Shown piece by piece: positions 13,303 to 19,603 of a stretch of 23,470 nt of DNA. Origin of the DNA: a virus. The notes under the pieces were generated by a model, which searched no databases, had not been told where the DNA came from, and was given only the letters and a program-made list of their open reading frames with translations. Made by a program: the position numbers and the translations under genes. Where the stretch lies: IMG/VR virus record IMGVR_UViG_3300046519_000281, positions 1 to 23,470 of that record. The stretch is one strand, 5' to 3'. Each line of letters opens with the position of its first letter. Position 1 is the first letter of the stretch.

Positions 13303-13709
13303 ATCGGATAGTGGAAAGCGCAGGCGTAACAGCCGTCTAGCAGGGTTCGATACCGTGCCCTTTCACTCTCAACAGCGGATGGAACCTATAGCGCATATGG
13401 TGGACGGGTCGGGCGGTTGCGCTGATGCCCGGCACGTTCATCCATCCGCCCACGAATGCACCTGAAGCCGCGCTCGAAAGACCGGAACTGAGGGGTAAGC
13501 GGCAGGTCTCGGAGCCGTGGAGTCCGGTGGAAACCCGGCAAGAATTCGAAATCCCCGAAATTTGGGGGTTTGAACCGTCTGCCAGCGCTTGAACGCCGTG
13601 TGAGCGAAGTACCGGGTAGTCCGACGTATGAGCGGATCGAACGGAAACGCAAGAGTCGCGGATACTCCAAGTGAGCGCAGGGCGCGAATGGGCAAGCCAC
13701 TGGCCCGGT

Positions 13710-13743
13710 AAGGCCCGGCCTCAAAACCGGGCCTTTTCCTTTT
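13710..13743 (+). terminator. Intrinsic terminator of the large RNA
   Basis: AAGGCCCGG (13710-13718), loop CCTCAAAA, CCGGGCCTT (13727-13735), then TTCCTTTTTCC. The perfect nine-pair stem with a T-rich tail on the plus strand ends about 20 bases before the next rightward ATG (13762), so that gene may depend on read-through or on an unseen promoter. Confidence 0.85.
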
Positions 13744-13761
13744 CCACCACGACAATCCACC

Positions 13762-14139
13762 ATGACGATCTACAGCACGGCAACACTCACGATTCACGCG
13801 CAGCCGAGCGCGGCCGAACTGGCAGAAGTGCGCGCGGAAATGGCTGAACAGGTGCGCCGCGACTTTCAGGCGGGCTTTGACATGATGCTTCGGCAGCACA
13901 ACGAGGCGCTTTATCCGCGCGCCCGGCCGATGCCGACCTATGAGGAAATGACGGCGGCCCTACATCGCGCCGCCAATCCGACGCCTGCCGACCGTGCGGC
14001 AGAGATTTTGAACGGCCGCCCCGCGAGCCTGCCGACGCTCTCGCTTGACCGATGGCCGCACGATGAAATGGGATGGTGGAAAGCCAAAAGCGCCGTGCGC
14101 AACGTGAAGCGCACCGCGCGGCCCTACGTTTTGTCGTGA
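13762..14139 (+). CDS. Hypothetical phage protein
   Basis: A 125-residue protein from ATG 13762 with no clear ribosome site. The N-terminal third is a helical segment (SAAELAEVRAEMAEQVRRDFQ) and the centre contains RPMPTYEEMTAALHRAA; the C-terminus is tryptophan-rich and basic (DRWPHDEMGWWKAKSAVRNVKRTARPY). Family unknown. It lies just downstream of the large RNA terminator and converges with the leftward operon, overlapping the end of the 14124-14321 gene by 16 bases. Reading on the opposite strand across the RNA gives longer frames, but these are not protein-like. This is the only protein gene on the RNA's downstream side, so it could be co-expressed by read-through. Confidence 0.6.
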   Translation: MTIYSTATLTIHAQPSAAELAEVRAEMAEQVRRDFQAGFDMMLRQHNEALYPRARPMPTYEEMTAALHRAANPTPADRAAEILNGRPASLPTLSLDRWPHDEMGWWKAKSAVRNVKRTARPYVLS

Positions 14140-14321
14140 GGCGGAAGCGGCATTTTTACGATGCACTTGTACGTCTGCGAGCTATCGGGCCGTCGCCACG
14201 TAATCAGCACATTGCCGTCCGCCCGGAGCGCCGCGGTCAAGTCCGTTATGTCGTCGTTATCAAATTCGGGCCGCTCTCGCACGATCCGCAATGCCGCGAT
14301 GACTTTCTCGAATGCATGCAT
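14124..14321 (-). CDS. Hypothetical small phage protein
   Basis: A 65-residue protein from ATG 14321 behind a GGAGAGGAG site. The first half is a helix (MHAFEKVIAALRIVRERPEF) followed by DNDDITDLTAALRADGN, and the second half is strand-like (VLITWRRPDSSQTYKCIVKMP). No known family. It is the last gene of the long leftward unit and converges with 13762-14139. No intrinsic terminator is visible between the two converging genes, so antisense overlap of transcripts is expected. Confidence 0.65.
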   Translation of the reverse strand: MHAFEKVIAALRIVRERPEFDNDDITDLTAALRADGNVLITWRRPDSSQTYKCIVKMPLPPHDKT

Positions 14322-14364
14322 GGCGGCGCTCCTCTCCTAGTGGCCTGTCGCCATTGTGCGGCAA

Positions 14365-14649
14365 TTACGCGCGCCCGCCTCGCTTCTGCGCCTTGATGCG
14401 CGCGTTTATCATCGCGCGCGCCTGCTTCTCTCTCCATCTGTTCTCACGCCGCAAGCGCCCGACCTCGTAATCGAGCGCGTAGTCCTGCGCCTTTTCCGGA
14501 GCGACGTGAAGCGGATAGCCGCGCGATGGTGACGCGCCGTACAGGCTATCGTCGCACGTCACGATGCGCGAGCCATCGCCGAGCGCTTGCGCGACGACGC
14601 CCACGAGCGAACCCGCGCCGAGCAGGATCAAAACACGGTCGCGGCGCAT
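14365..14649 (-). CDS. Hypothetical basic phage protein
   Basis: A 94-residue protein from ATG 14649, one base after the stop of the gene upstream. Longer frames upstream are open only inside that neighbour. The N-terminus RDRVLILLGAGSLVGVVAQALGDG is a glycine-rich hydrophobic stretch that could be a Rossmann-like strand-turn-helix or a short membrane segment. The C-terminal third is strongly basic and helical (VGRLRRENRWREKQARAMINARIKAQKRGG). No family is recognised. Translation is probably coupled to the Gp49-like gene. Confidence 0.6.
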   Translation of the reverse strand: MRRDRVLILLGAGSLVGVVAQALGDGSRIVTCDDSLYGASPSRGYPLHVAPEKAQDYALDYEVGRLRRENRWREKQARAMINARIKAQKRGGRA

Positions 14650-14650
14650 G

Positions 14651-15295
14651 TCAGTAATGCACGCACATGGGTTCGCCGCACGAGCACGAGCGGAACGCGG
14701 GCGAGGACTGATTGATGGCGCGAGTCGTTGCCTCGATGCCCGCGCGCTCCGCCTGCATGACACGCGCTTGGCGGGCCTGCTGCGCCTCGCGCAATGTCTC
14801 GACGCCATAAATCGCGCATAACGCCTTTACGCCCTTGCCGGTCGCGCCGTAGCGGTATTCGCCGCCGATATCGACTACCTGCGCGGCGAGGCCCTTTGCG
14901 AGCAGTTCATTGCGCCCGGCTTTCGACGGGATATGGTCAGGCAACAGCGGGCCGAAGTCGATCATTTTCACGAGCACGTCGAGCGCCGCGCCGCGCTCGC
15001 GCAGCCAGTCACGCAGCGCGGCCGGCTTGCTGGCGGCCTCCTCGCGGGCGGCGCGGTAGACGTTCTCTCGCGCCAAGAATGCGAACTCGCGCACGAGTTG
15101 GTCGAGCGCTTCGGCACGCGCAAGGCGCCTGCCCTCCTCCGCGGTGAAATCGGCATGGTGAGCGCACGTCGATTCGCCGCGCACATTCCAGTCGTTGTCG
15201 AGCGTCAGTTCGCATAGCGTCGTGCGGCCGTCGGGGCGCAGTTCGTATGTCTCGCCGATGATGCGGTCCTCGATGGCTCGGATATTGATGCTCAT
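14651..15295 (-). CDS. Gp49/Sf6 gene 66-like protein with extra C-terminal domain
   Basis: A 214-residue protein from ATG 15295. Residues 1-75 read TTLCELTLDNDWNVRGESTC, then FTAEEGRRLARAEALDQLV. This matches the phage N4 Gp49/Sf6 gene 66 family (typical T-x-C-x-L-x-NG-x-V-GESAC-x-FD-E-G-x-x-A pattern), normally a stand-alone protein of about 80-100 residues. Here it continues into a second part with a winged-helix-like segment (NELLAKGLAAQVVDIGGEYRYGATGKG, about 128-155), a helical region and a cysteine-rich end (SCSCGEPMCVHY). The extra part may add nucleic-acid or metal binding; that is inference. The start forms ATGA with the preceding small frame. Confidence 0.7.
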   Translation of the reverse strand: MSINIRAIEDRIIGETYELRPDGRTTLCELTLDNDWNVRGESTCAHHADFTAEEGRRLARAEALDQLVREFAFLARENVYRAAREEAASKPAALRDWLRERGAALDVLVKMIDFGPLLPDHIPSKAGRNELLAKGLAAQVVDIGGEYRYGATGKGVKALCAIYGVETLREAQQARQARVMQAERAGIEATTRAINQSSPAFRSCSCGEPMCVHY

Positions 15296-15399
15296 TCTTT
15301 ATTTTCCGGTAGCGGTTTTTGTGCGGGGAAGGGATTGAGGCAGGCCCACACGATGACCTGCCAGTACATCGACATTGCGAGGAAGGGACTCAGGCCCAT
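15292..15399 (-). CDS. Possible 35-residue membrane peptide
   Basis: ATG 15399 opens a frame of 35 codons (MGLSPFLAMSMYWQVIVWACLNPFP...) ending at TGA 15294-15292, which overlaps the next start as ATGA. The start lies within the last codons of the DUF3307 gene. The peptide has one hydrophobic stretch of about 17 residues (residues 5-21), long enough to sit in the membrane. There is no strong ribosome site. The overlaps at both ends and the position after two membrane proteins support it, but at this size chance cannot be excluded. Confidence 0.4.
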   Translation of the reverse strand: MGLSPFLAMSMYWQVIVWACLNPFPAQKPLPENKE

Positions 15400-15737
15400 A
15401 CGACACCCGCAAAGAACGCCCATACGAGCTTGCAGAACAGATGCACGCCTTGATCGCCGTTGAGCGTGATTTTCTTCTGGCACTTCAGATGGTCGGTGAG
15501 CGCGTGAATGACCGCCTCGAACAGCGCGAGCACGATAGAGCCGGTGAAAAGCGCCACGAACGCGGCGTGAATCATCGCGTGCGCCGTGAGCGCGTGACGC
15601 CAGAACAGCGCGCCGACGGCCGTATTGCGGTCCTTTGCGGTCGCGAGGAAGTCGCCTTGCATCGGATAGTCGGCGATGAAATGCCCGACGACGAGCCAGA
15701 ACAGCATCGCGCCGAAAGACAGGTGCAGGTCGATCAC
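15390..15737 (-). CDS. DUF3307 membrane protein
   Basis: A 115-residue protein from GTG 15737, which overlaps the preceding stop (GTGA) and has GGAGG eight bases upstream. It carries the DUF3307 signature: GHFIADYPMQGDFLATAKD near residues 18-36 (family form GHxxxDFxxQ), a conserved histidine in ALTAHAMIHAAFVAL, and EAVIHALTDHLKC (about 73-85) with a terminal hydrophobic helix. Three or four membrane segments are expected. The family is common in bacteria and phages; its function is not established. The conserved His/Asp residues sit near membrane borders, which suggests a catalytic or metal site, but this is inference. Confidence 0.8.
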   Translation of the reverse strand: MIDLHLSFGAMLFWLVVGHFIADYPMQGDFLATAKDRNTAVGALFWRHALTAHAMIHAAFVALFTGSIVLALFEAVIHALTDHLKCQKKITLNGDQGVHLFCKLVWAFFAGVVWA

Positions 15738-16327
15738 GATTGCGCCTCCACTTGTGCGGGCAGCGCGAGGCGGCGCGAGTAGTGGCCAATGAGAGCCGCG
15801 GTCAGGATGACGCCGGCAGCGAGCGCGCCAACGACGAGCAGGATCACGAGCACCACGACCGCGCCGCCGCTCTCGTCTTTGCTGTCCGACTTGAACATGT
15901 CGCCGACGGCTCCGAACGCGTCGCCGATGCCGCTGAAAGCACTCGCCATGTTGTGAACCTGCGCGAGCGTGTTGTATGCCGCCGCGCCCATGTCGAGAAT
16001 GCGCCGCGTGCGAAACGCGACAATCCATGACTGGATCGTGAGCACGAGGCCCGTTCCGAGCGCCGGGACAATGACGATCAGATACCAAAGCGAGGCCGCC
16101 GCGCGCGCCGCCGCCATCGGCAGATGCCCGGTCGCGTACAGCGCATAGCCGACAACGAAGCCGATCACGCTGCTAAAGCCGATGGCAGACTGGGCCGCCG
16201 CGCACCATGCGACGACGCGAATCCAGCCGCCGAGGGCTTTCGACTCGCGCCAGATACCTCCGACAGACCAACAGTTGAGCCAGCTAACGCCGAAGTTCAG
16301 CGCGAGGATCAGGACAGTCATCATCAT
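15734..16327 (-). CDS. Four-pass membrane protein
   Basis: A 197-residue protein from ATG 16327 (three ATG codons in a row; AAGGAAAA upstream supports the first or second). Four hydrophobic stretches are visible: residues 3-22, 38-65, 75-107 and 154-180. A soluble loop lies between the third and fourth (RTRRILDMGAAAYNTLAQVHNMASAF and GDMFKSDSKDESGG). No family is recognised. It is coupled to DUF3307 downstream by GTGA and to the 157-residue gene upstream by ATGA, so the three probably act together at the inner membrane. Holin-like function is not indicated by the length or the motif pattern. Confidence 0.65.
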   Translation of the reverse strand: MMMTVLILALNFGVSWLNCWSVGGIWRESKALGGWIRVVAWCAAAQSAIGFSSVIGFVVGYALYATGHLPMAAARAAASLWYLIVIVPALGTGLVLTIQSWIVAFRTRRILDMGAAAYNTLAQVHNMASAFSGIGDAFGAVGDMFKSDSKDESGGAVVVLVILLVVGALAAGVILTAALIGHYSRRLALPAQVEAQS

Positions 16328-16797
16328 TTCGTTTTTTCCTTATGGGCGGATTCGTGTTTAGCGATGTGCTCGGCATCGATCCGGTCGATGAACTTCTTGG
16401 CGGCGCGGTATTCGCCGATGGTCACGGTGCCGCCGCTCAGGGTGCCGCGCCGCCGTGTGTCGGACCATGACGGATCGACGCCCTCGACCTCGCGCACGAG
16501 GTTGCGCAGATGCGCGAGGGCGGCGGCCCTTTCCGCGTCGAGCGCGGCGCTCTGCCGGGCCTCGCGAATCTCGCCCACGCGCCCACGAAGCGCGCGCACG
16601 CCGAGGCCATTGACGGCGGCAAAAAAGCCGTCGTCGCCCGCCAAGCGGCGCAGGTTATTGAGCGTCACGACGATGGCCTCGTCGTCGAGCCATTCCACGT
16701 ATCGGGCGGTCAGTTCGCGGTATTGACGCAGCGCAACGGCATCGCGTCGCGCGCGCTCGCGCCGGGCGCTCAGTGCATAAAGGATGCGGCGGATCAT
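16324..16797 (-). CDS. Helical hypothetical protein
   Basis: A 157-residue, strongly charged and mostly helical protein from ATG 16797 behind GGGGGTG. The N-terminus is basic (MIRRILYALSARRERARRD). The middle contains IVVTLNNLRRLAGDDGFFAAVNGLG and a long Ala/Arg/Glu helix (VGEIREARQSAALDAERAAALAHLRNLV, broken in two). The end is Lys-rich (HESAHKEKTK). Coiled coils are likely between residues 75 and 105. No family is recognised. Four-base overlaps on both sides place it in the leftward operon. Confidence 0.65.
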   Translation of the reverse strand: MIRRILYALSARRERARRDAVALRQYRELTARYVEWLDDEAIVVTLNNLRRLAGDDGFFAAVNGLGVRALRGRVGEIREARQSAALDAERAAALAHLRNLVREVEGVDPSWSDTRRRGTLSGGTVTIGEYRAAKKFIDRIDAEHIAKHESAHKEKTK

Positions 16798-17687
16798 TCC
16801 GACACCCCCGCCGCCTTCAGGATCGCCATGCGCGCCGCGCGTGCGCCGAATGCCGCGAGGATGGCGTCGCCGTGGTCGCCCGGTTGCACGCCCGCGAGGA
16901 TCGTCGCGGCCTCCTCGCGCATCGCGTAGTACAGGTCGAGATAGTCTTTCGCCGTGACCGCATCGCCGACTTTCACAGACAGCGCGAGCGCGTCTACCTG
17001 CGCGGGCAGCAGCGCGATATGTCCGAGCGGTTCGAGTTCGGTCGGGAGCAGCGCGCTCGCCGGTTTATCGCGCGCCGCCGCGAGGCGCAGCTTGAGCGCG
17101 GCGAGTTCGTCGGCATCGAGCGGGACCGGTACGGCAAGCGCTTCAACGTCGGCAAGGGTCGCGCCGACGAGCACAGCCGGTGCCGAGCTTCCCGCCTCGA
17201 CAGCCGTCAATTCGCCCTGTTCGTCGCTACCCGTATGCACATGGTCACGAAACGCGACGCACGCCTGCGGCCAATAGCGTCCGATGGCGGCGTTCTCGAT
17301 GGCTTGGCGCGTGACGCCGACAAGGCGCTCTGCCTCGGCCATATCCACGGGCACCGCGAGCAGCGGGCCGTCCTCGCCAAGCGGCGTGGTAGCCGGCGCG
17401 CCGACCGGATCGCACGACGGCGGCATGTCCACCTCGATAACCGCCATGTCGCCTTCAGTCCACGATTCCTGCATATCGCACGGGTCAGCCTCTTTGACCT
17501 GCCGCGCGTGCTCGCGCACGTCCGACCAGTTCATGTCGTTTTTCGCCCAGTCGAGCAGTTCGTCCTCGTCGAGTTCCTCGTTTTCCGCGAACGTCTCGCC
17601 GTAGTGCGCCGCCCACGACGCCTGAACGATGGCGGCCGGGATATACCACTTCGACCCGTCGAGGGCTTCCAGTTCGATGACTCTCAT
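16794..17687 (-). CDS. Hypothetical phage protein
   Basis: A 297-residue acidic protein from ATG 17687 with GGAGA upstream. The N-terminal 60 residues (MRVIELEALDGSKWYIPA...ELDEDELLDWAKNDMNWSDV) look like a small alpha/beta domain with an acidic loop. A Pro/Ala/Glu region follows. The second half is helical, with several Ala/Leu/Asp-rich segments (ADELAALKLRLAAARDK, AKDYLDLYYAMREEAATIL). No catalytic motif, metal site or membrane segment is visible. The reverse complement also contains a long open frame, but that one is Arg-rich and in antisense. Function unknown. Confidence 0.65.
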   Translation of the reverse strand: MRVIELEALDGSKWYIPAAIVQASWAAHYGETFAENEELDEDELLDWAKNDMNWSDVREHARQVKEADPCDMQESWTEGDMAVIEVDMPPSCDPVGAPATTPLGEDGPLLAVPVDMAEAERLVGVTRQAIENAAIGRYWPQACVAFRDHVHTGSDEQGELTAVEAGSSAPAVLVGATLADVEALAVPVPLDADELAALKLRLAAARDKPASALLPTELEPLGHIALLPAQVDALALSVKVGDAVTAKDYLDLYYAMREEAATILAGVQPGDHGDAILAAFGARAARMAILKAAGVSE

Positions 17688-18061
17688 GCTGCGTTCTCCG
17701 TTGCGTGGTTAGATGCTGCTTTTTTGGCCGCGCGGTTGTCGCGCATCCGTTTCTTGATGGCCTCCGCGTTCTCCGCGTAGTGCCGCTTTTTCTTCGCCTT
17801 GATGGCCTCGCTATGCCGCTGGTAGTGCAGCCTCACAGAAGCCGCCACGGCGGCGCGGTGCCCTTGCGGGTCCGTTTCCATGCGCTTCTTTCTGCGCGCC
17901 GCCAAGTGCTTTCGTGCGCACTCCATGCACGCGCGGCTTTTCGTGTTGCGCTCCGCGATGTGCCCGGCCTTGCATGGCTTGCCGGTGAAGTAGCGCGTCA
18001 GTCCCTGCTCTTTCGCCTGCTCACGAGTGATTGTCGAGGGCGTTTCCTGCACCGAATTCAT
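17684..18061 (-). CDS. Zinc-motif protein related to phage HNH/endonuclease N-termini
   Basis: A 125-residue basic protein from ATG 18061 behind AGGAAA. Residues 22-50 read RYFTGKPCKAGHIAERNTKSRACMEC, a C-x2-GH...C-x2-C zinc site. I know this module as the front part of many phage HNH and endonuclease VII-like proteins. The downstream nuclease core is not seen; instead there is a long Lys/Arg/Ala/His-rich helix (RRKKRMETDPQGHRAAV, then KAKKKRHYAENAEAIKKRM). It is either a truncated relative or a stand-alone DNA-binding protein. It sits directly after TerL, where HNH proteins often assist packaging in other phages; this role is inference. Confidence 0.6.
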   Translation of the reverse strand: MNSVQETPSTITREQAKEQGLTRYFTGKPCKAGHIAERNTKSRACMECARKHLAARRKKRMETDPQGHRAAVAASVRLHYQRHSEAIKAKKKRHYAENAEAIKKRMRDNRAAKKAASNHATENAA

Positions 18062-18070
18062 TGCGTTTTC

Positions 18071-19603
18071 CTAAGCTGTAAGCCCCATTGATTCGAGCAG
18101 TGCGGCGCGGGCCGCTTCTTTCTCGCTCCCTGCATCGGCCACGATTTCATCGGCAAGGCTGTAATGCGCGTCCTCCAGAAAGGCGAACGAAACCGCGTCG
18201 AACACGTCAGGCGATGGCAGGTTCTCTTTCTCGCGCATGTCCTCCTTGCTCATGATCTGGCGGCGCGCCTTTTCGTCCCAAAAGTACGGAATGCGCGAGC
18301 CTTGTTTCACGAGTTTTTTGATGAACGATTTCGGCACGTCCGGATTGATGCCGAACCGGCCTTCCTGCATGGCGCGCGCAAAGCCGCACGACGCCTGCGC
18401 GCGCTGATTGACGTATCGATCCTTGTATTCCTTGGCGAAATTCGGATTGCCCCAGTTGACCTTTCGGTACTGAGAGAACCCGTGCAGGTCGAGTTGCTTG
18501 CACACGATCAGGCCCATGCCGCCCGCGTCGATGACCGCGGTCGCATTGCTGCGCTCGCGCGCGGCCTGCGTGATGACGCCGTGAAGCTGCGCCGGGTCTT
18601 GCGTGTTGGAGTGCAGCGGCACAGAGATAAGCTGCGCGCGGCGCGCGTCCGGCCCGTACTCGTTGCGGCCGATGACGTGCAGCGCCGGCATAACCGTTTC
18701 GTCGCGCCATCCGCCGCCGCCCACGTCGACCGGCAGCAGCCAGCCCCACGGCTCGCCCGGCTTGATGACAGTGCGCCCGATGCACGACTCGATGGCTTGC
18801 GAGCCAATGAGGTACTTCGACGAGTTCTGAGGGAACAGGCCGCGCACCTTAATGTCGTATTCCTCCTCCGTGTACTGCGCTTTCTTTTCGGCGATGAACT
18901 TCGCCGACACGATGGGCGAGAACTCGGAATTGAATACGAGGTTGTTCCAGACGCCGCCCTCCTCGCGCGAGAGCGTGTGATGCGTCTCGTAAAAGAACCC
19001 GCTTGAGCGCGTCGGCTGTGACGCGAGGCACATGCGGTTGCGCTCGTCGGTCAGCGAGCCGGTGATAACGCCAAAGTTATCGTCTGGAATGCCCGATGCC
19101 TCGTCTGCGAGCCATAGCAGCCAGTCCCGGTGCGCGCCCGCGAGGTTTTCAGGTGCGCCACGCGGCGCGGATTTCGCGATGATGAACCAGTTGAGTTTGA
19201 AGCCGCGCACATAGACGCGCTCCGACTCAATGGTGAAGTAGTCCCATATCCAGCCCTGCGCGCCCGTCTGAATCTTGGCGGACAAGTCGGCGAACTCTTT
19301 CCATACACCATCCGAAACGGTCGTCAGTTTCGGCGCGGTGAGGATCGTATTGGAGAGGAAATAGCAGAGCAGGTGCCACAGCGCGATGATGGCGAAACCG
19401 CTCGTCTTGCCTGTACCGTGACCGGACGAAACCGACGTGCGCGAGCCGGGCTGACTGACGCTGTTAAACATCTGTATCTGATGATGCGTCGGCGCTTTCA
19501 GCCCGCATACCTCGATGGCAAACCGCGTGCAATCGAACGCGTACCGGTCGACAAAGCCGAGCCAGCGAGGATCGTCACGCAGCGTGCGCTTGTTCGCAGC
19601 CAT
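18071..19603 (-). CDS. terL: Terminase large subunit
   Basis: A 510-residue DNA-packaging motor from ATG 19603, GGAG upstream, sharing one base with the TerS stop. The ATPase part has Walker A SGHGTGKT (60-67), Walker B LLWLADE (162-168) and a coupling motif ASQPT (194-198). The C-terminal nuclease shows VDVGGGG with D293, VIDAGGMG with D359 and a final acidic block PDVFDAVSFAF in the last 45 residues. It pumps genome DNA into the prohead and cuts it, together with TerS and the portal protein. No portal gene appears downstream within the window; the next leftward genes are small and membrane-related, so the head genes must lie elsewhere. Confidence 0.93.
   Translation of the reverse strand: MAANKRTLRDDPRWLGFVDRYAFDCTRFAIEVCGLKAPTHHQIQMFNSVSQPGSRTSVSSGHGTGKTSGFAIIALWHLLCYFLSNTILTAPKLTTVSDGVWKEFADLSAKIQTGAQGWIWDYFTIESERVYVRGFKLNWFIIAKSAPRGAPENLAGAHRDWLLWLADEASGIPDDNFGVITGSLTDERNRMCLASQPTRSSGFFYETHHTLSREEGGVWNNLVFNSEFSPIVSAKFIAEKKAQYTEEEYDIKVRGLFPQNSSKYLIGSQAIESCIGRTVIKPGEPWGWLLPVDVGGGGWRDETVMPALHVIGRNEYGPDARRAQLISVPLHSNTQDPAQLHGVITQAARERSNATAVIDAGGMGLIVCKQLDLHGFSQYRKVNWGNPNFAKEYKDRYVNQRAQASCGFARAMQEGRFGINPDVPKSFIKKLVKQGSRIPYFWDEKARRQIMSKEDMREKENLPSPDVFDAVSFAFLEDAHYSLADEIVADAGSEKEAARAALLESMGLTA

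Larger units (their letters stand above)
12828..13743 (+). ncRNA. Large structured phage RNA (about 915 nt), family not recognised
   Basis: No credible gene exists on either strand; frames present look like translated RNA. A promoter predicts a start near 12828 and an intrinsic terminator ends at about 13743. Helices in order: GCTTTCAGAC/GTCTGAAAGC (12828-12837 with 12935-12944), extended by GCGC/GCGC; domain A (12943-13067); ACCC-GAAA-GGGT with a GNRA loop (13074-13085); GGCGGG/CCCGCC (13098-13117); GGCTATG/CGTAGCC (13129-13150); GCCCG/CGGGC (13183-13199); domain B (13199-13302); a T-arm-like hairpin with loop TTCGATA (13340-13358); GCGGATGGA/TCCATCCGC (13375-13383 with 13441-13449); AAATCCCC/GGGGGTTT (13549-13571). 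Domains A and B are homologous with compensatory changes. Size and phage context recall GOLLD and ROOL RNAs, but I cannot match it to them or to tmRNA, RNase P or 6S RNA. Confidence 0.75.

Noticed and set aside
13303-13370. A tRNA gene suggested by the TTCGATA loop
   Set aside because: No seven-pair acceptor stem, D arm or anticodon arm can be formed around it, and one T-stem pair is mismatched.
12828-13743. A CRISPR array or retron as explanation of the repeated region
   Set aside because: There are only two long, structured, diverged copies and no short regular repeat-spacer unit. No cas or reverse transcriptase gene is nearby.
13386-13899. Long open frames on the minus strand across the large RNA
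   Set aside because: The translations are Arg/Pro/Ser-rich without domain-like patterns, have no ribosome site, and lie antisense to conserved RNA stems and a terminator.
16773-17780. A 335-codon plus-strand frame opposite the leftward operon
   Set aside because: It is extremely Arg-rich, as expected from the antisense of high-GC codons, and crosses three well-coupled leftward genes.
18164-19006. A 280-codon plus-strand frame opposite terL
   Set aside because: It is antisense to a terminase gene with intact catalytic motifs; the composition is typical of a shadow frame.
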